From Actinoplanes sp. KI2 (GTDB lineage: Bacteria; Actinomycetota; Actinomycetes; Mycobacteriales; Micromonosporaceae): 64,000 nt of DNA. The stretch is from contig NZ_JAOSZE010000043.1 in NCBI RefSeq assembly GCF_025630775.1, positions 27,877 through 91,876 of the forward strand. The letters are read 5' to 3'. The position numbers and the translations under genes were made by a program. The notes beneath the pieces were generated by a model, which saw only the letters and a list, made by a program, of their open reading frames with translations, did not search any database and was not told the origin of the DNA. Below, in pieces: positions 7,642 to 14,995 of this stretch (position 1 is the stretch's first letter; each line of letters opens with the position of its first letter).

Positions 7642-8241
7642 ATGAGCGTCATGGACTACGACGAGGTCTACCGCTCGAGCCGGCCGCCCTGGCAGATCGG
7701 CGGCCCGCAGCCCGCGCTCGTACCGGTGCTGGAGGATGAGGTCCGCGGCCCGCGGGTCCTCGACGCCGGCTGCGGCCAGGGCGATCTGGCGATCGAGCTG
7801 GCCCGCCGCGGTTTCGAGGTGACCGGCTTCGACATCTCCGCCGTGGCGATCGACCAGGCGCGTGCCAAGGCGGCCGCGGCCGGCGTCTCGATCACCTTCG
7901 GCGTTCAGGACGCGACCCGGCTGTCGCTGCCCGCCGCGTCCTTCAACTCGATCTTCGACTCGGGCCTGCTGCACAGCCTGCATCGGATCGGTCCCGACCA
8001 GGTCGACGCCTACCTGGCCCAACTCCCCGTCGTGGCCGCCCCGGGCGGCGCGCTTTTCATCGTCGCCGTGTCGGTGGAGGCGGGCGAGGGATGGGGCATC
8101 ACCGAGGACTTCCTGCGCGAAGCCTTCGGACCGCCGTGGTGGACGGACACGACCGTCGAGCCCGTCCGAGTGACGGCGATGCCGGAGGGAGAGTCGCCGC
8201 TCTCGTTGCACGCCCACCTCTTGCGAACGGTCCGAACCTAG
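7642..8241 (+). CDS. Class I SAM-dependent methyltransferase
   Basis: 199 residues. Motif I is LDAGCGQGDLAIELA (about residues 34-48), followed by 'FDISAVAIDQARAKA' (acidic ribose-binding position) and a 'DATRLSLP' adenine-loop segment. The fold is complete and no DNA- or RNA-binding extension is present, so the substrate is probably a small molecule. It starts 11 bp after the CMD gene and may be its operon partner. Its stop shares the four bases CTAG (8238-8241) with the stop of the convergent gene on the other strand. Confidence 0.82.
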   Translation: MSVMDYDEVYRSSRPPWQIGGPQPALVPVLEDEVRGPRVLDAGCGQGDLAIELARRGFEVTGFDISAVAIDQARAKAAAAGVSITFGVQDATRLSLPAASFNSIFDSGLLHSLHRIGPDQVDAYLAQLPVVAAPGGALFIVAVSVEAGEGWGITEDFLREAFGPPWWTDTTVEPVRVTAMPEGESPLSLHAHLLRTVRT

Positions 8242-8882
8242 GCCATCGCAGGGGTGTGCTTGGCCCGGACGCGGATGCGGGTCGGGCCGCTCAGGACGGT
8301 GAGGTCGACGGCCAGGTGGACGGTCGCGTCGGTGGGCTGGATGGGGATGTCGAAGGTCCAGCCGGGGCCGGCCTCGACCTCGGGCGGCCCCGCGGCCGCG
8401 CCGGACCAGTCGCCGGCCGGTTCGTAGTAGCCGCGCCAGGCGGTTTCCCGCCAGTCGACGGTGCTCAGATCGAGCCTGATCGGGTCGGTGCCGCGGTGGG
8501 ACAGCCTCGCGATGGTGGGCTCGGGGTGGGACACCGCGACGGCGGCGTGCGGGAAGTCGGTGAGGCGGCTCAGCAGGTGGCGGGCGGCGGTGGCCAGCGG
8601 CGACGACACGCCGGCGATCGCGGTCGGCTCCGCGCCGGGCAGTTCGAGCGTCTCCTGGCCGGAGACGGGCGGCGGGGGAGCGGACGGTGGCGCCGGCCGA
8701 TCCGAGTCGATCAGCGCCCGGAGCTCGGCCAGTTCACCGGACGGGAGCACACCGGCGAACCAGCCCACGCCGCCCTCGCTCACGCTGCGCCAGCCCGAGA
8801 TGGCGCCGTCCTCGGACACCTCGACGCTTTCCGCGACGGCCGGTGTCTGGCTGCCGTCCGTGACCACCAGTCGCAGGATCAT
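8238..8882 (-). CDS. Unknown protein coupled to the metallopeptidase gene
   Basis: 214 residues, no signal peptide or membrane helix. The N-terminal ~60 residues form a beta-rich segment ending in 'GVLPSGELAELRALIDSD', which loosely recalls emfourin-like metallopeptidase inhibitors. A Pro/Ala linker follows, then a beta-rich C-terminal half. Its ATG overlaps the stop of the metallopeptidase gene (ATGA, 8879-8882). I do not recognise a family with certainty. The coupling supports a partner or inhibitor role for the protease, which is inference. Confidence 0.6.
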   Translation of the reverse strand: MILRLVVTDGSQTPAVAESVEVSEDGAISGWRSVSEGGVGWFAGVLPSGELAELRALIDSDRPAPPSAPPPPVSGQETLELPGAEPTAIAGVSSPLATAARHLLSRLTDFPHAAVAVSHPEPTIARLSHRGTDPIRLDLSTVDWRETAWRGYYEPAGDWSGAAAGPPEVEAGPGWTFDIPIQPTDATVHLAVDLTVLSGPTRIRVRAKHTPAMA

Positions 8883-10819
8883 CGACGCTTCGCCTCCCAG
8901 GTGCCGCCGAGTGCCTGGCCGAGGATAGCCATGAACTCGGCCACGTGGCGCGGTTGCGCGCCGTGGTCGTGCGGGTCGAACTCACGGCCGGGATCGCCCA
9001 ACAGCGAGGCGCTCGAATAGCTGAACACCTGGATGGTGGCGTAGCGGTCGTTGTCGTCGGGCAGCGCGGCGTTGAGGTCGAAGATCAGATCGCCGGTCAG
9101 CGCCACGGCCGGCTGGGCCGGGACCGGCGGCGGGCCGGGTGCGGCGGCGACCGCGGGCACCGTCGTGGTCGCCAGCTTCGCGTACGCGGCCACGACCTGC
9201 TGGGCGAAGGCGCCCTCCCGCACGCCCGCCCCGGTGCTGGCGGCCCGGGCGTTGGCCGAGTTGCGGGCGACCATCGCGTTCTGCAGGTTGGTGGCGATCG
9301 TCGCGGGCGGGATGCCGGGGCCGGTCGCGTCGCCCACCGGCGGTTCGTGACCGGTCGCCCGCACGTAGTCGCCGGGGTGCAGTTGGTACTCGTCCTGCAG
9401 GCCGATCAGGTGGCCGAACTCGTGCGGGACGGTCGAGGACGCGTTCGGGTCGGCGGCATACCACGTGCCGGCGTTGGCCCGGCCGGTGCCGGCCACCACA
9501 TTGACCGTGCTGGCGTCGCCGCCGGCGCCGCGGACCATGCGGAAGTCGACCGGCATCTGTTTGCCCGAGGCCGGCTCGACGCCCATGTACTGGTTCCACG
9601 CCGTCTGGACGTGCGAGAACCAGGCGGCGGGGGCGGGCAGACCGGTGAAGTTGACCTTCACCGTGACCAGCATGCGCTTCGCCTGAATCTCCCAGGAGTA
9701 CCGGGACGCGCTCGCGCCGGTCATGCCGTAGGTGGCGCCGCCGACCACCTCCGTCCACTGCCGCTCGACCGCGCCCACGGTCGAGCCGGGCGCGACCGCG
9801 TCGAGCGCGTCCCAGGTCGCCTTGTCCGCGGTGCCGGTGACCGGCACCTTTCCGGTCTGGAACGCCTGCAGCGCGGCGGTCGTCTTCGGTCCGAAAACGC
9901 CGTCGACGACCAGCGGCGGCGCGGCGCCCGCCTTGTTCAGCTTCTGCTGCAGCTCCTGGACCGCCGGGCCCTGGGTCAGCCCGCCGACGCCGGTGACCGG
10001 ATGCAGCGAGGTGCCGGCCACCTGCGTGCCCAGCGAGTTCGCGGTGTCGCTCGGGGTGTCCTGCTCGACGTTGCGGGCGACCGCCCCCTCCGGCGCGACG
10101 AACCCGCCCTTCACCTTCGCGTCCAGATCCGCCCACATCGCTGCGTCGACCGTACCGGTGGGAAACCTTTTCAAAGCGGCGATTTCGTACGCGATGACGG
10201 CGACCAGCATGCTCCCGTCGAAGACCGCGTTGACGGCCAGCCGGGGACTGGCGCCGAGCGCGTTCAGCTTCTGCTGCGCGAACGCGACGTCGGCGCCGGT
10301 CGAGCCCATCGTGAGCACCGCGCGCACCGGGGGTGGCAGGGCGGCGAACGCCGCGTCCAGCCGGGCCTGGGTGACCGGGTCGAGCACGCCGGTCACCGGC
10401 GTGATGCCCGCGGTGGTCTGGAAGGTCCGCACCGCCGCCTCGGTGAGCGGCCCGAACCGGCCGTCCTCGGTGAGCGGCAGCGCCGAGGCCTGCACCCGGC
10501 TGAGCTTGACCTGCGCGTCCCGCACCGCCTCGCCGTGCGCGCCGAACCGGACGCCCGCCGCGGCGGGAGCGCCCACCGGCGGGGCGGGCGGCGCGCCGGC
10601 CCCGTCGCCCTGCTCGGCGAGGCGGGCGATCTGTGCGTTGCCGGCGAACGGGGACAGCTCGGCGAGGGCCGGCGCGGCCGGCGTGCCCGAGAGCATCCGG
10701 GCGATCGCGGCGTTGCCCGCTCCGGGCAGCACGTCCGGACCGGGCCGGCGGGTGGTGATCGGATCTGGCGGTTTTCGCTCGGGCGGGAGGCGATCCAGCG
10801 CTTCCGAGGCGTCTGTCAT
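8879..10819 (-). CDS. Peptidoglycan-binding zinc metallopeptidase (eCIS-associated type)
   Basis: 646 residues from the ATG at 10819, which has GGAGG about 6 nt upstream. The N terminus is Pro-rich and carries two GNAxIARM/L-type motifs, common in proteins linked to extracellular contractile injection systems. Three peptidoglycan-binding-domain-1 copies follow (about residues 85-165, 180-240 and 290-345; e.g. 'DGRFGPLTEAAVRTFQ', 'DGVFGPKTTAALQAFQ'). The C-terminal half has the zinc motif HEFGHLIGLQDEY, a metzincin-like H-E-x-x-H. There is no signal peptide, which fits a non-Sec export route. No contractile sheath or baseplate gene is in this window. Confidence 0.8.
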   Translation of the reverse strand: MTDASEALDRLPPERKPPDPITTRRPGPDVLPGAGNAAIARMLSGTPAAPALAELSPFAGNAQIARLAEQGDGAGAPPAPPVGAPAAAGVRFGAHGEAVRDAQVKLSRVQASALPLTEDGRFGPLTEAAVRTFQTTAGITPVTGVLDPVTQARLDAAFAALPPPVRAVLTMGSTGADVAFAQQKLNALGASPRLAVNAVFDGSMLVAVIAYEIAALKRFPTGTVDAAMWADLDAKVKGGFVAPEGAVARNVEQDTPSDTANSLGTQVAGTSLHPVTGVGGLTQGPAVQELQQKLNKAGAAPPLVVDGVFGPKTTAALQAFQTGKVPVTGTADKATWDALDAVAPGSTVGAVERQWTEVVGGATYGMTGASASRYSWEIQAKRMLVTVKVNFTGLPAPAAWFSHVQTAWNQYMGVEPASGKQMPVDFRMVRGAGGDASTVNVVAGTGRANAGTWYAADPNASSTVPHEFGHLIGLQDEYQLHPGDYVRATGHEPPVGDATGPGIPPATIATNLQNAMVARNSANARAASTGAGVREGAFAQQVVAAYAKLATTTVPAVAAAPGPPPVPAQPAVALTGDLIFDLNAALPDDNDRYATIQVFSYSSASLLGDPGREFDPHDHGAQPRHVAEFMAILGQALGGTWEAKRR

Positions 10820-11082
10820 GGCACGCCTCCGATCATTTCTGCTCGACGGCCGACAAGGAGAGGGTCGACCGCCGCGCGGCATCTGCCAAGGGCAGTCGGG
10901 GCGTCCTTTCGAGCATTCATCCGCGGGAGAACGTGTCCGGCGTCACGGACGCGCCGCTCTGTCCGTGCGGTCCTGGTTTGTGACGTTCATTGCTAATGGA
11001 TCAGCGGCTCAGTTTGCGCCGTGGCCGGTCGAACCCACGGGGGACGAATTTCTATCCTCCGTCCGTTCGGGAAAGGCGCTTG

Positions 11083-12582
11083 ATGACTAGCACCACCACG
11101 GAACTACGCCGCCCGGCACCGCCCCCGGCCGACCCCGCCGCCGGGCACACAGGCCGCTGGTGGGCACTGGTCGTGCTGGCGATGGCCCAGCTCATGGTGG
11201 TGCTGGACGCCACGATCGTGAACATCGCGCTGCCCACCGCGCAGCGTGACCTGGGCTTCGACGACGCCTCCCGGCAATGGGTGGTCACCGGCTACGCGCT
11301 CGCGTTCGGCAGTCTGCTGCTGCTCGGCGGGCGGCTGTCGGACTTCTTCGGCCGTAAGCGGATGTTCCTGATCGGCCTGATCGGTTTCGCGCTCGCGTCC
11401 GCGCTCGGCGGCGCCGCGAACGGTCTGGAGATGCTCATCGTCGCTCGTGCCCTGCAGGGCGCGTTCGGCGCGGCCCTCGCCCCGGCCGCCCTGTCGCTGC
11501 TGTCCACCACGTTCACCGAGCCGGCCGACCGGGGCAAGGCGTTCGGCATCTTCGGCGCGATCTCGGGCGCCGGCGGCGCGGTCGGCCTGCTGCTGGGCGG
11601 TGTCCTGACCGAGTACGCGTCGTGGCGCTGGTGCCTCTACGTGAACCTGGCCATCGCCGCGATCGCGGTGGCGGGAGCGCTCACGAAGCTCCAGGACGAG
11701 CCGGTCACCAGCCGCAACAAGCTCGACATCCCCGGCGTGATCACCGCCGTCGGCGGCCTGGTCGGGCTGGTCTTCGGTCTCGGCAAGGTGGAGACCGACG
11801 GCTGGAGCGCCGCGATCACGCTGATCCCGATCATCGTGGGCGTCGCCCTGCTGATCGCTTTCGTCGTGATCGAGACCCGGGTGGAGCACCCGCTGCTGCC
11901 GCTGCGCGTCGTTCTCGACCGCAACCGCGGCGGCTCATACGCCTCGATCGGCATCGCCGGCGCCGGCATGTTCGGCATCTTCCTGTTCCTCACCTACTTC
12001 CTGACCGTGTTCCTCAAGTTCTCGCCGATCCAGACCGGTCTCGCCTTCCTGCCGATGCTCGGCGCGATCATGCTCTCGGCGACCACGGCCGGCTCGATCC
12101 TCACCCCGAAGATCGGCCCGCGCCCGCTCGTCCCGGTCGGCGCGCTGATCGCGGCCGGCGGCATGGCCTTCCTGACCCGGCTCGACCTGACCTCGACGTA
12201 CGCGGCGAACGTCCTGCCCGGCCTGCTGATCATCGGCTTCGGGCTGGGCCTGGTCTTCGCCCCCACGCAGAACGCCGCCACCAGCGGCGTCGAGCACCGT
12301 GACGCGGGCGTCGCCTCGGCAATGATCAACACGGTCCAGCAGATCGGCGGCTCGATCGGCACCGCGCTGCTCAGCTCGTTCGCGACCAGCGCGGCGACGC
12401 ACTACGCGAGCAGCCACAAGCCGTCCGCCCTGCTCGCGGCGCAGGCTCAGCTGGCCAGCTACCACACGGTGTTCTGGTGGTCGGCCGGCTTCTTCGTGCT
12501 GGCGGCGATCGTCGCCACGCTGCTGTTCCGCACCGGACCGCTGGACGTGGACCCGGACGCCCCGCCGGCCATGGCCCACTGA
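11083..12582 (+). CDS. MFS transporter, DHA2 (EmrB/QacA) family
   Basis: 499 residues from the ATG at 11083, chosen because the protein then opens with the short hydrophilic tail and first helix usual for the family. Visible motifs are 'LDATIVNIALP' in helix 1 (motif D1), 'GGRLSDFFGRKRMF' (motif A) and 'ALAPAALSLL'; the hydropathy suits 14 helices. Members export drugs or metabolites by proton antiport. No dedicated regulator is adjacent. It is divergent from the metallopeptidase gene, with 263 bp between them. Confidence 0.9.
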   Translation: MTSTTTELRRPAPPPADPAAGHTGRWWALVVLAMAQLMVVLDATIVNIALPTAQRDLGFDDASRQWVVTGYALAFGSLLLLGGRLSDFFGRKRMFLIGLIGFALASALGGAANGLEMLIVARALQGAFGAALAPAALSLLSTTFTEPADRGKAFGIFGAISGAGGAVGLLLGGVLTEYASWRWCLYVNLAIAAIAVAGALTKLQDEPVTSRNKLDIPGVITAVGGLVGLVFGLGKVETDGWSAAITLIPIIVGVALLIAFVVIETRVEHPLLPLRVVLDRNRGGSYASIGIAGAGMFGIFLFLTYFLTVFLKFSPIQTGLAFLPMLGAIMLSATTAGSILTPKIGPRPLVPVGALIAAGGMAFLTRLDLTSTYAANVLPGLLIIGFGLGLVFAPTQNAATSGVEHRDAGVASAMINTVQQIGGSIGTALLSSFATSAATHYASSHKPSALLAAQAQLASYHTVFWWSAGFFVLAAIVATLLFRTGPLDVDPDAPPAMAH

Positions 12583-12642
12583 TCCGACACACCACCCATC
12601 GCCCCGGTCGCGCTCACCGCGCGGCCGGGGCGATCGGCGTTC

Positions 12643-12835
12643 GGGCCGTGTGCGCTCACGGCGCGGGCGGGGTGGTGGGGGCTTGGGCCGTGCGCGCTCA
12701 CAGCGCGGGCGGGGTGGTGAGGGCTTGGGCCGTGCGCGCTCACGGCCCGGGGCGCTGTGGTGGGGGTTCGGGACGTGCGCGCTCACGGCCCGGGCGGTGT
12801 CGGGTTGGGACGTGTGCGCTCGCGGCTGCGGTGCG
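12643..12835. repeat. 42-bp tandem repeat, about 4.5 copies, intergenic
   Basis: Units start at 12643, 12685, 12727 and 12769 (42-bp period) and a degenerate last unit starts near 12807. Each contains a GGGCCGTGCGCGCTCACGG core. The array fills most of the 256 bp between the convergent MFS and DUF5995 genes. No gene or obvious terminator is visible outside the repeats. Confidence 0.85.
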
Positions 12836-12838
12836 GCG

Positions 12839-13777
12839 CTATCGGCGGCCGTGCGGCACGTGGCGGCCCGTCCGTGGGTGGAAGACCCGGCGCAGCAGAT
12901 GCCAGGTGCCGGTCACGCCCCAGCCGGTCGTGGTGATCAGGCGGTCGCCGACGATGGCGAACTCGGCGACCAGCGACGCCGCCCGATCCATTGCCCGCCG
13001 GGCCTGCTCGAAGTCTTCCGGGTCGTCGCGCAGCGCCCACAGCCGGCGGGCCTGGTCCCAGGCGTGCGCGCGGGTCACGGTGACCAGCATGCGCTGACTC
13101 CAGTCGTCGAGCGGGCCGACGAACTCGTCGATCTCCAGCTGCCACCGGGTGGAGAAGCCGCGCCGCAGCGGCGGGATCTCCTCGTAGAAGATCTGGTTGA
13201 CCAGCAGGTAGTCCGGGTGGATCAGATCGTCGGTGGGTGCGCCCAGGTCGGCCCAGGTGCCGATCAGCGCGAGCGACAGGTCGTGGTTGATGTGCGCGTT
13301 GACGCCGAGCATGGCCGCGGTCAGCTTGCTCATCTTGAGGTCCTTGCCGCGCTTGAACAGCACCTCCCACACGTCGGGGGTGTCCTCGTCGTCCTGGTTC
13401 CACAGCTCGAGCGCGTCGAAGTAGCGCTTGGCGAACTGGACGTCGAGCAACTCGAGGAAGTTGGGCTGGTTGACGCCGTCGCCGCGCAGGGCGCCGTCCA
13501 CCCGGCGGGTGATCCGGTTGTAGAGCGAGTTGAACGCGGCCACCCGGTTGGCGGCCGGGCTCGGCGGCAGATCGTCCAGGATCGCTTGGATGGTGTCCAG
13601 CTTCTTGATGACGTCGGTGATGCCGGCCGGCTGGGTGGCCAGCACCTCGGCCATCCGGTCCCGGCACGGATCCCACCCGCGGCCCGCCGGGATCGCGAGC
13701 GCGGACAGCTCGAGGCGCTTGTCCTTGAGCGTCTCGGCGCTGCCGCGAACGCTCTCCCGGTCGAACGTTGTCGTCAT
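12839..13777 (-). CDS. DUF5995 family protein
   Basis: 312 residues from the ATG at 13777. It is soluble and mostly helical. The central 'AAMLGVNAHINHDLSLALI' with its His-x-Asn-His-Asp pattern is the hallmark I associate with the DUF5995 family; the function is unknown. 'FNSLYNRITRRV' near the N terminus and 'RIWALRDD'-like helices follow the family layout. No neighbour suggests a function. A long inverted repeat (13779-13824) begins two bases upstream of the start codon and could form a hairpin in its leader or be an operator. Confidence 0.72.
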   Translation of the reverse strand: MTTTFDRESVRGSAETLKDKRLELSALAIPAGRGWDPCRDRMAEVLATQPAGITDVIKKLDTIQAILDDLPPSPAANRVAAFNSLYNRITRRVDGALRGDGVNQPNFLELLDVQFAKRYFDALELWNQDDEDTPDVWEVLFKRGKDLKMSKLTAAMLGVNAHINHDLSLALIGTWADLGAPTDDLIHPDYLLVNQIFYEEIPPLRRGFSTRWQLEIDEFVGPLDDWSQRMLVTVTRAHAWDQARRLWALRDDPEDFEQARRAMDRAASLVAEFAIVGDRLITTTGWGVTGTWHLLRRVFHPRTGRHVPHGRR

Positions 13778-13778
13778 G

Positions 13779-13824
13779 CCAACAGGGTGCTGACCTCGGG
13801 CCGATACCGCCAGCACCCTGTCGG
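13779..13824. promoter_or_regulatory. Long inverted repeat before DUF5995 gene
   Basis: ACAGGGTGCTG (13782-13792) and CAGCACCCTGT (13811-13821) are perfect 11-bp arms around 18 nt. The outer bases extend this to 14 bp with one mismatch. It lies between the divergent DUF5995 gene and the Erm-leader promoter. It could be an operator for a dimeric regulator or a hairpin in the DUF5995 mRNA leader. Confidence 0.55.
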
Positions 13825-13871
13825 CTACACGTCGCGCGCGATCGGCCACTGTGGTGCGTCGCATCGACGGG

Positions 13872-13908
13872 AAAATCGGCTGACGACCGCACCGGCGACC
13901 GATACGGT
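13872..13908 (+). promoter_or_regulatory. WhiB7-type promoter for the erm leader
   Basis: AAAAT (13872-13876) sits 3 bp upstream of a -35 CTGACG (13880-13885). After a 17-bp spacer comes a -10 TACGGT (13903-13908, fits TAnnnT). An AT-rich block just before the -35 is the known layout of WhiB7-activated antibiotic-resistance promoters. The predicted start falls on the leader ATG at 13915, giving a leaderless transcript. Confidence 0.6.
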
Positions 13909-13914
13909 GGCCGG

Positions 13915-14010
13915 ATGTCGGTGACCTACCTGGTTCTCGCGCCCTCGCGGGGACCGCTGCACTCGTTCCGCACGCGCGCCCGGGGCCTGGCCCTGGCGAT
14001 CGCCGCGTAG
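13915..14010 (+). CDS. Leader peptide upstream of erm, leaderless
   Basis: A 31-codon frame (MSVTYLVLAPSRG start, TAG at 14008-14010) begins where the predicted transcript starts, 7 bp after the -10. Leader peptides of this size precede many macrolide-resistance methylases and WhiB7 genes, where ribosome stalling controls downstream expression. No ribosome site is present and none is needed on a leaderless mRNA. Expression is inferred from position, not seen. Confidence 0.5.
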   Translation: MSVTYLVLAPSRGPLHSFRTRARGLALAIAA

Positions 14011-14145
14011 CCGAACCGTTCCTCGCCGGGGCCCACGAGTCCATTCCGGATCGGACGGGCCTTTCCGCACCTGTCGCGTCGCACCATCGGACCGACGGGT
14101 TCGTGCCGGGCTCGCCCGTGTCTCTCAGACGGGACCCACGGCCTC
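14011..14145 (+). promoter_or_regulatory. Probable attenuator between leader peptide and erm
   Basis: A terminator-like hairpin pairs GGCCC (14030-14034) with GGGCC (14057-14061) and GTCC (14039-14042) with GGAC (14053-14056), followed by TTTCC. Further on, CCCGT (14115-14119) can pair either with upstream GACGGG (14094-14099) or with downstream ACGGG (14129-14133), two mutually exclusive stems just before the erm ATG. This is the pattern expected of attenuation. The pairings are by eye, without energy calculation. Confidence 0.45.
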
Positions 14146-14922
14146 ATGGCAACACCGACCCGGCGCGAGCATGCCCGCGCCCGGCGCACTCTGGGACAGA
14201 ACTTTCTCGCCGACCCCGCGCAGGCCCGCCGCCTGGCGGCGCTCGCCGTGCCGGGGCCCGGCACGCTCGTCTACGAGGTGGGGGCCGGCCGGGGCCACCT
14301 CACCCGGCCGTTACTGGCGATGTGTGAGCGGCTGGTCGCGTACGAGATCGATGTGAGCATGACCCGGCACCTGCCGGACGATCCGCGGCTGAGCGTGCGG
14401 ACGGAGGATTTTCTGGCGGCGCAGCCGCCCGGCGAGAGCTTCGTCGTGGCCGGCAACATTCCGTACGCGTTGACCGCGGCGGTCGTGCGCTGGTGCCTGG
14501 CCGCGCCGACGCTGCGCCGGGCGACGCTGCTCACCCAGCTCGAATACGCTCGGAAACGATCGGGCGACTACGGCCGGTGGAGCCGGATGACCGTGCTGAC
14601 CTGGCCGGAGTTCTCCTGGCGGCTGGCCGGGCGGGTGCCGCGCACGGCGTTTCGCCCGGCGCCCCGCGTCGATGGCGGCATTCTGCAGGTCGAGCGGCGG
14701 CCGGTGCCGCTGGTGCGACCCGAGCTGATGCCCGCGTGGCACCGGCTGGTCGCGGACGGTTTCAGCGGTGCGGGTGGGTCGCTGCACGCCACCCTCGTGC
14801 GCCGCTACGGCCGGCGGGCCTACGGCGTGACGAGGGCGGCGCGACTGGACCCCGACGCGCCGGTCGGCGAGGTGTGGCCGGAGCAGTGGCTCACCCTGTT
14901 CCGGCTGCTGGGGCCACGATGA
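14146..14922 (+). CDS. erm: 23S rRNA (adenine-N6) methyltransferase, Erm family
   Basis: 258 residues. RTLGQNFLADP near the N terminus, SAM motif 'YEVGAGRGHLTRPL' (about residues 45-58), acidic 'YEIDVSM', catalytic motif IV NIPYA, and the Erm-specific blocks 'LLTQLEYARKRSGDYGRWSRM' (split here) and 'WPEFSWRL...RVPRTAFRPAPRVD' are all present. These point to Erm rather than the housekeeping KsgA. Erm dimethylates or monomethylates A2058 of 23S rRNA and gives macrolide-lincosamide-streptogramin B resistance. The last 47 bases lie in a 56-bp tandem duplication. The promoter and leader context supports inducible resistance. Confidence 0.85.
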   Translation: MATPTRREHARARRTLGQNFLADPAQARRLAALAVPGPGTLVYEVGAGRGHLTRPLLAMCERLVAYEIDVSMTRHLPDDPRLSVRTEDFLAAQPPGESFVVAGNIPYALTAAVVRWCLAAPTLRRATLLTQLEYARKRSGDYGRWSRMTVLTWPEFSWRLAGRVPRTAFRPAPRVDGGILQVERRPVPLVRPELMPAWHRLVADGFSGAGGSLHATLVRRYGRRAYGVTRAARLDPDAPVGEVWPEQWLTLFRLLGPR

Positions 14923-14995
14923 GCGGGCCGAGGCCGGAGCGGTGGCTCACCCTGTTCCGGCTGCTGGGGCCACGATGAGGGTGCCGAGGCCGGAG
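14876..14995. repeat. 56-bp tandem duplication across the erm stop and the convergent gene end
   Basis: The segment starting at 14876 is repeated from 14932 with only a few mismatches (period 56; a third partial copy reaches 14995). Copy 1 contains the last codons and stop of erm. Copy 2 encodes, on the other strand, the C terminus and stop of the convergent gene. The two genes probably once overlapped or abutted tail to tail and were separated by this duplication. Confidence 0.85.

Noticed and set aside
12650..13924. Open frames through the 42-bp repeats as a repetitive surface protein
   Set aside because: Open in several frames on both strands, no ribosome site, composition follows the repeat only; overlaps the DUF5995 gene.
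14146..14922. Housekeeping KsgA/RsmA instead of Erm
   Set aside because: The NIPYA motif, the LEYARKRSGDYGRWSRM block and the RVPRTAFRPAPRVD block are of Erm type, and the leader/attenuator context fits resistance, not a housekeeping gene.
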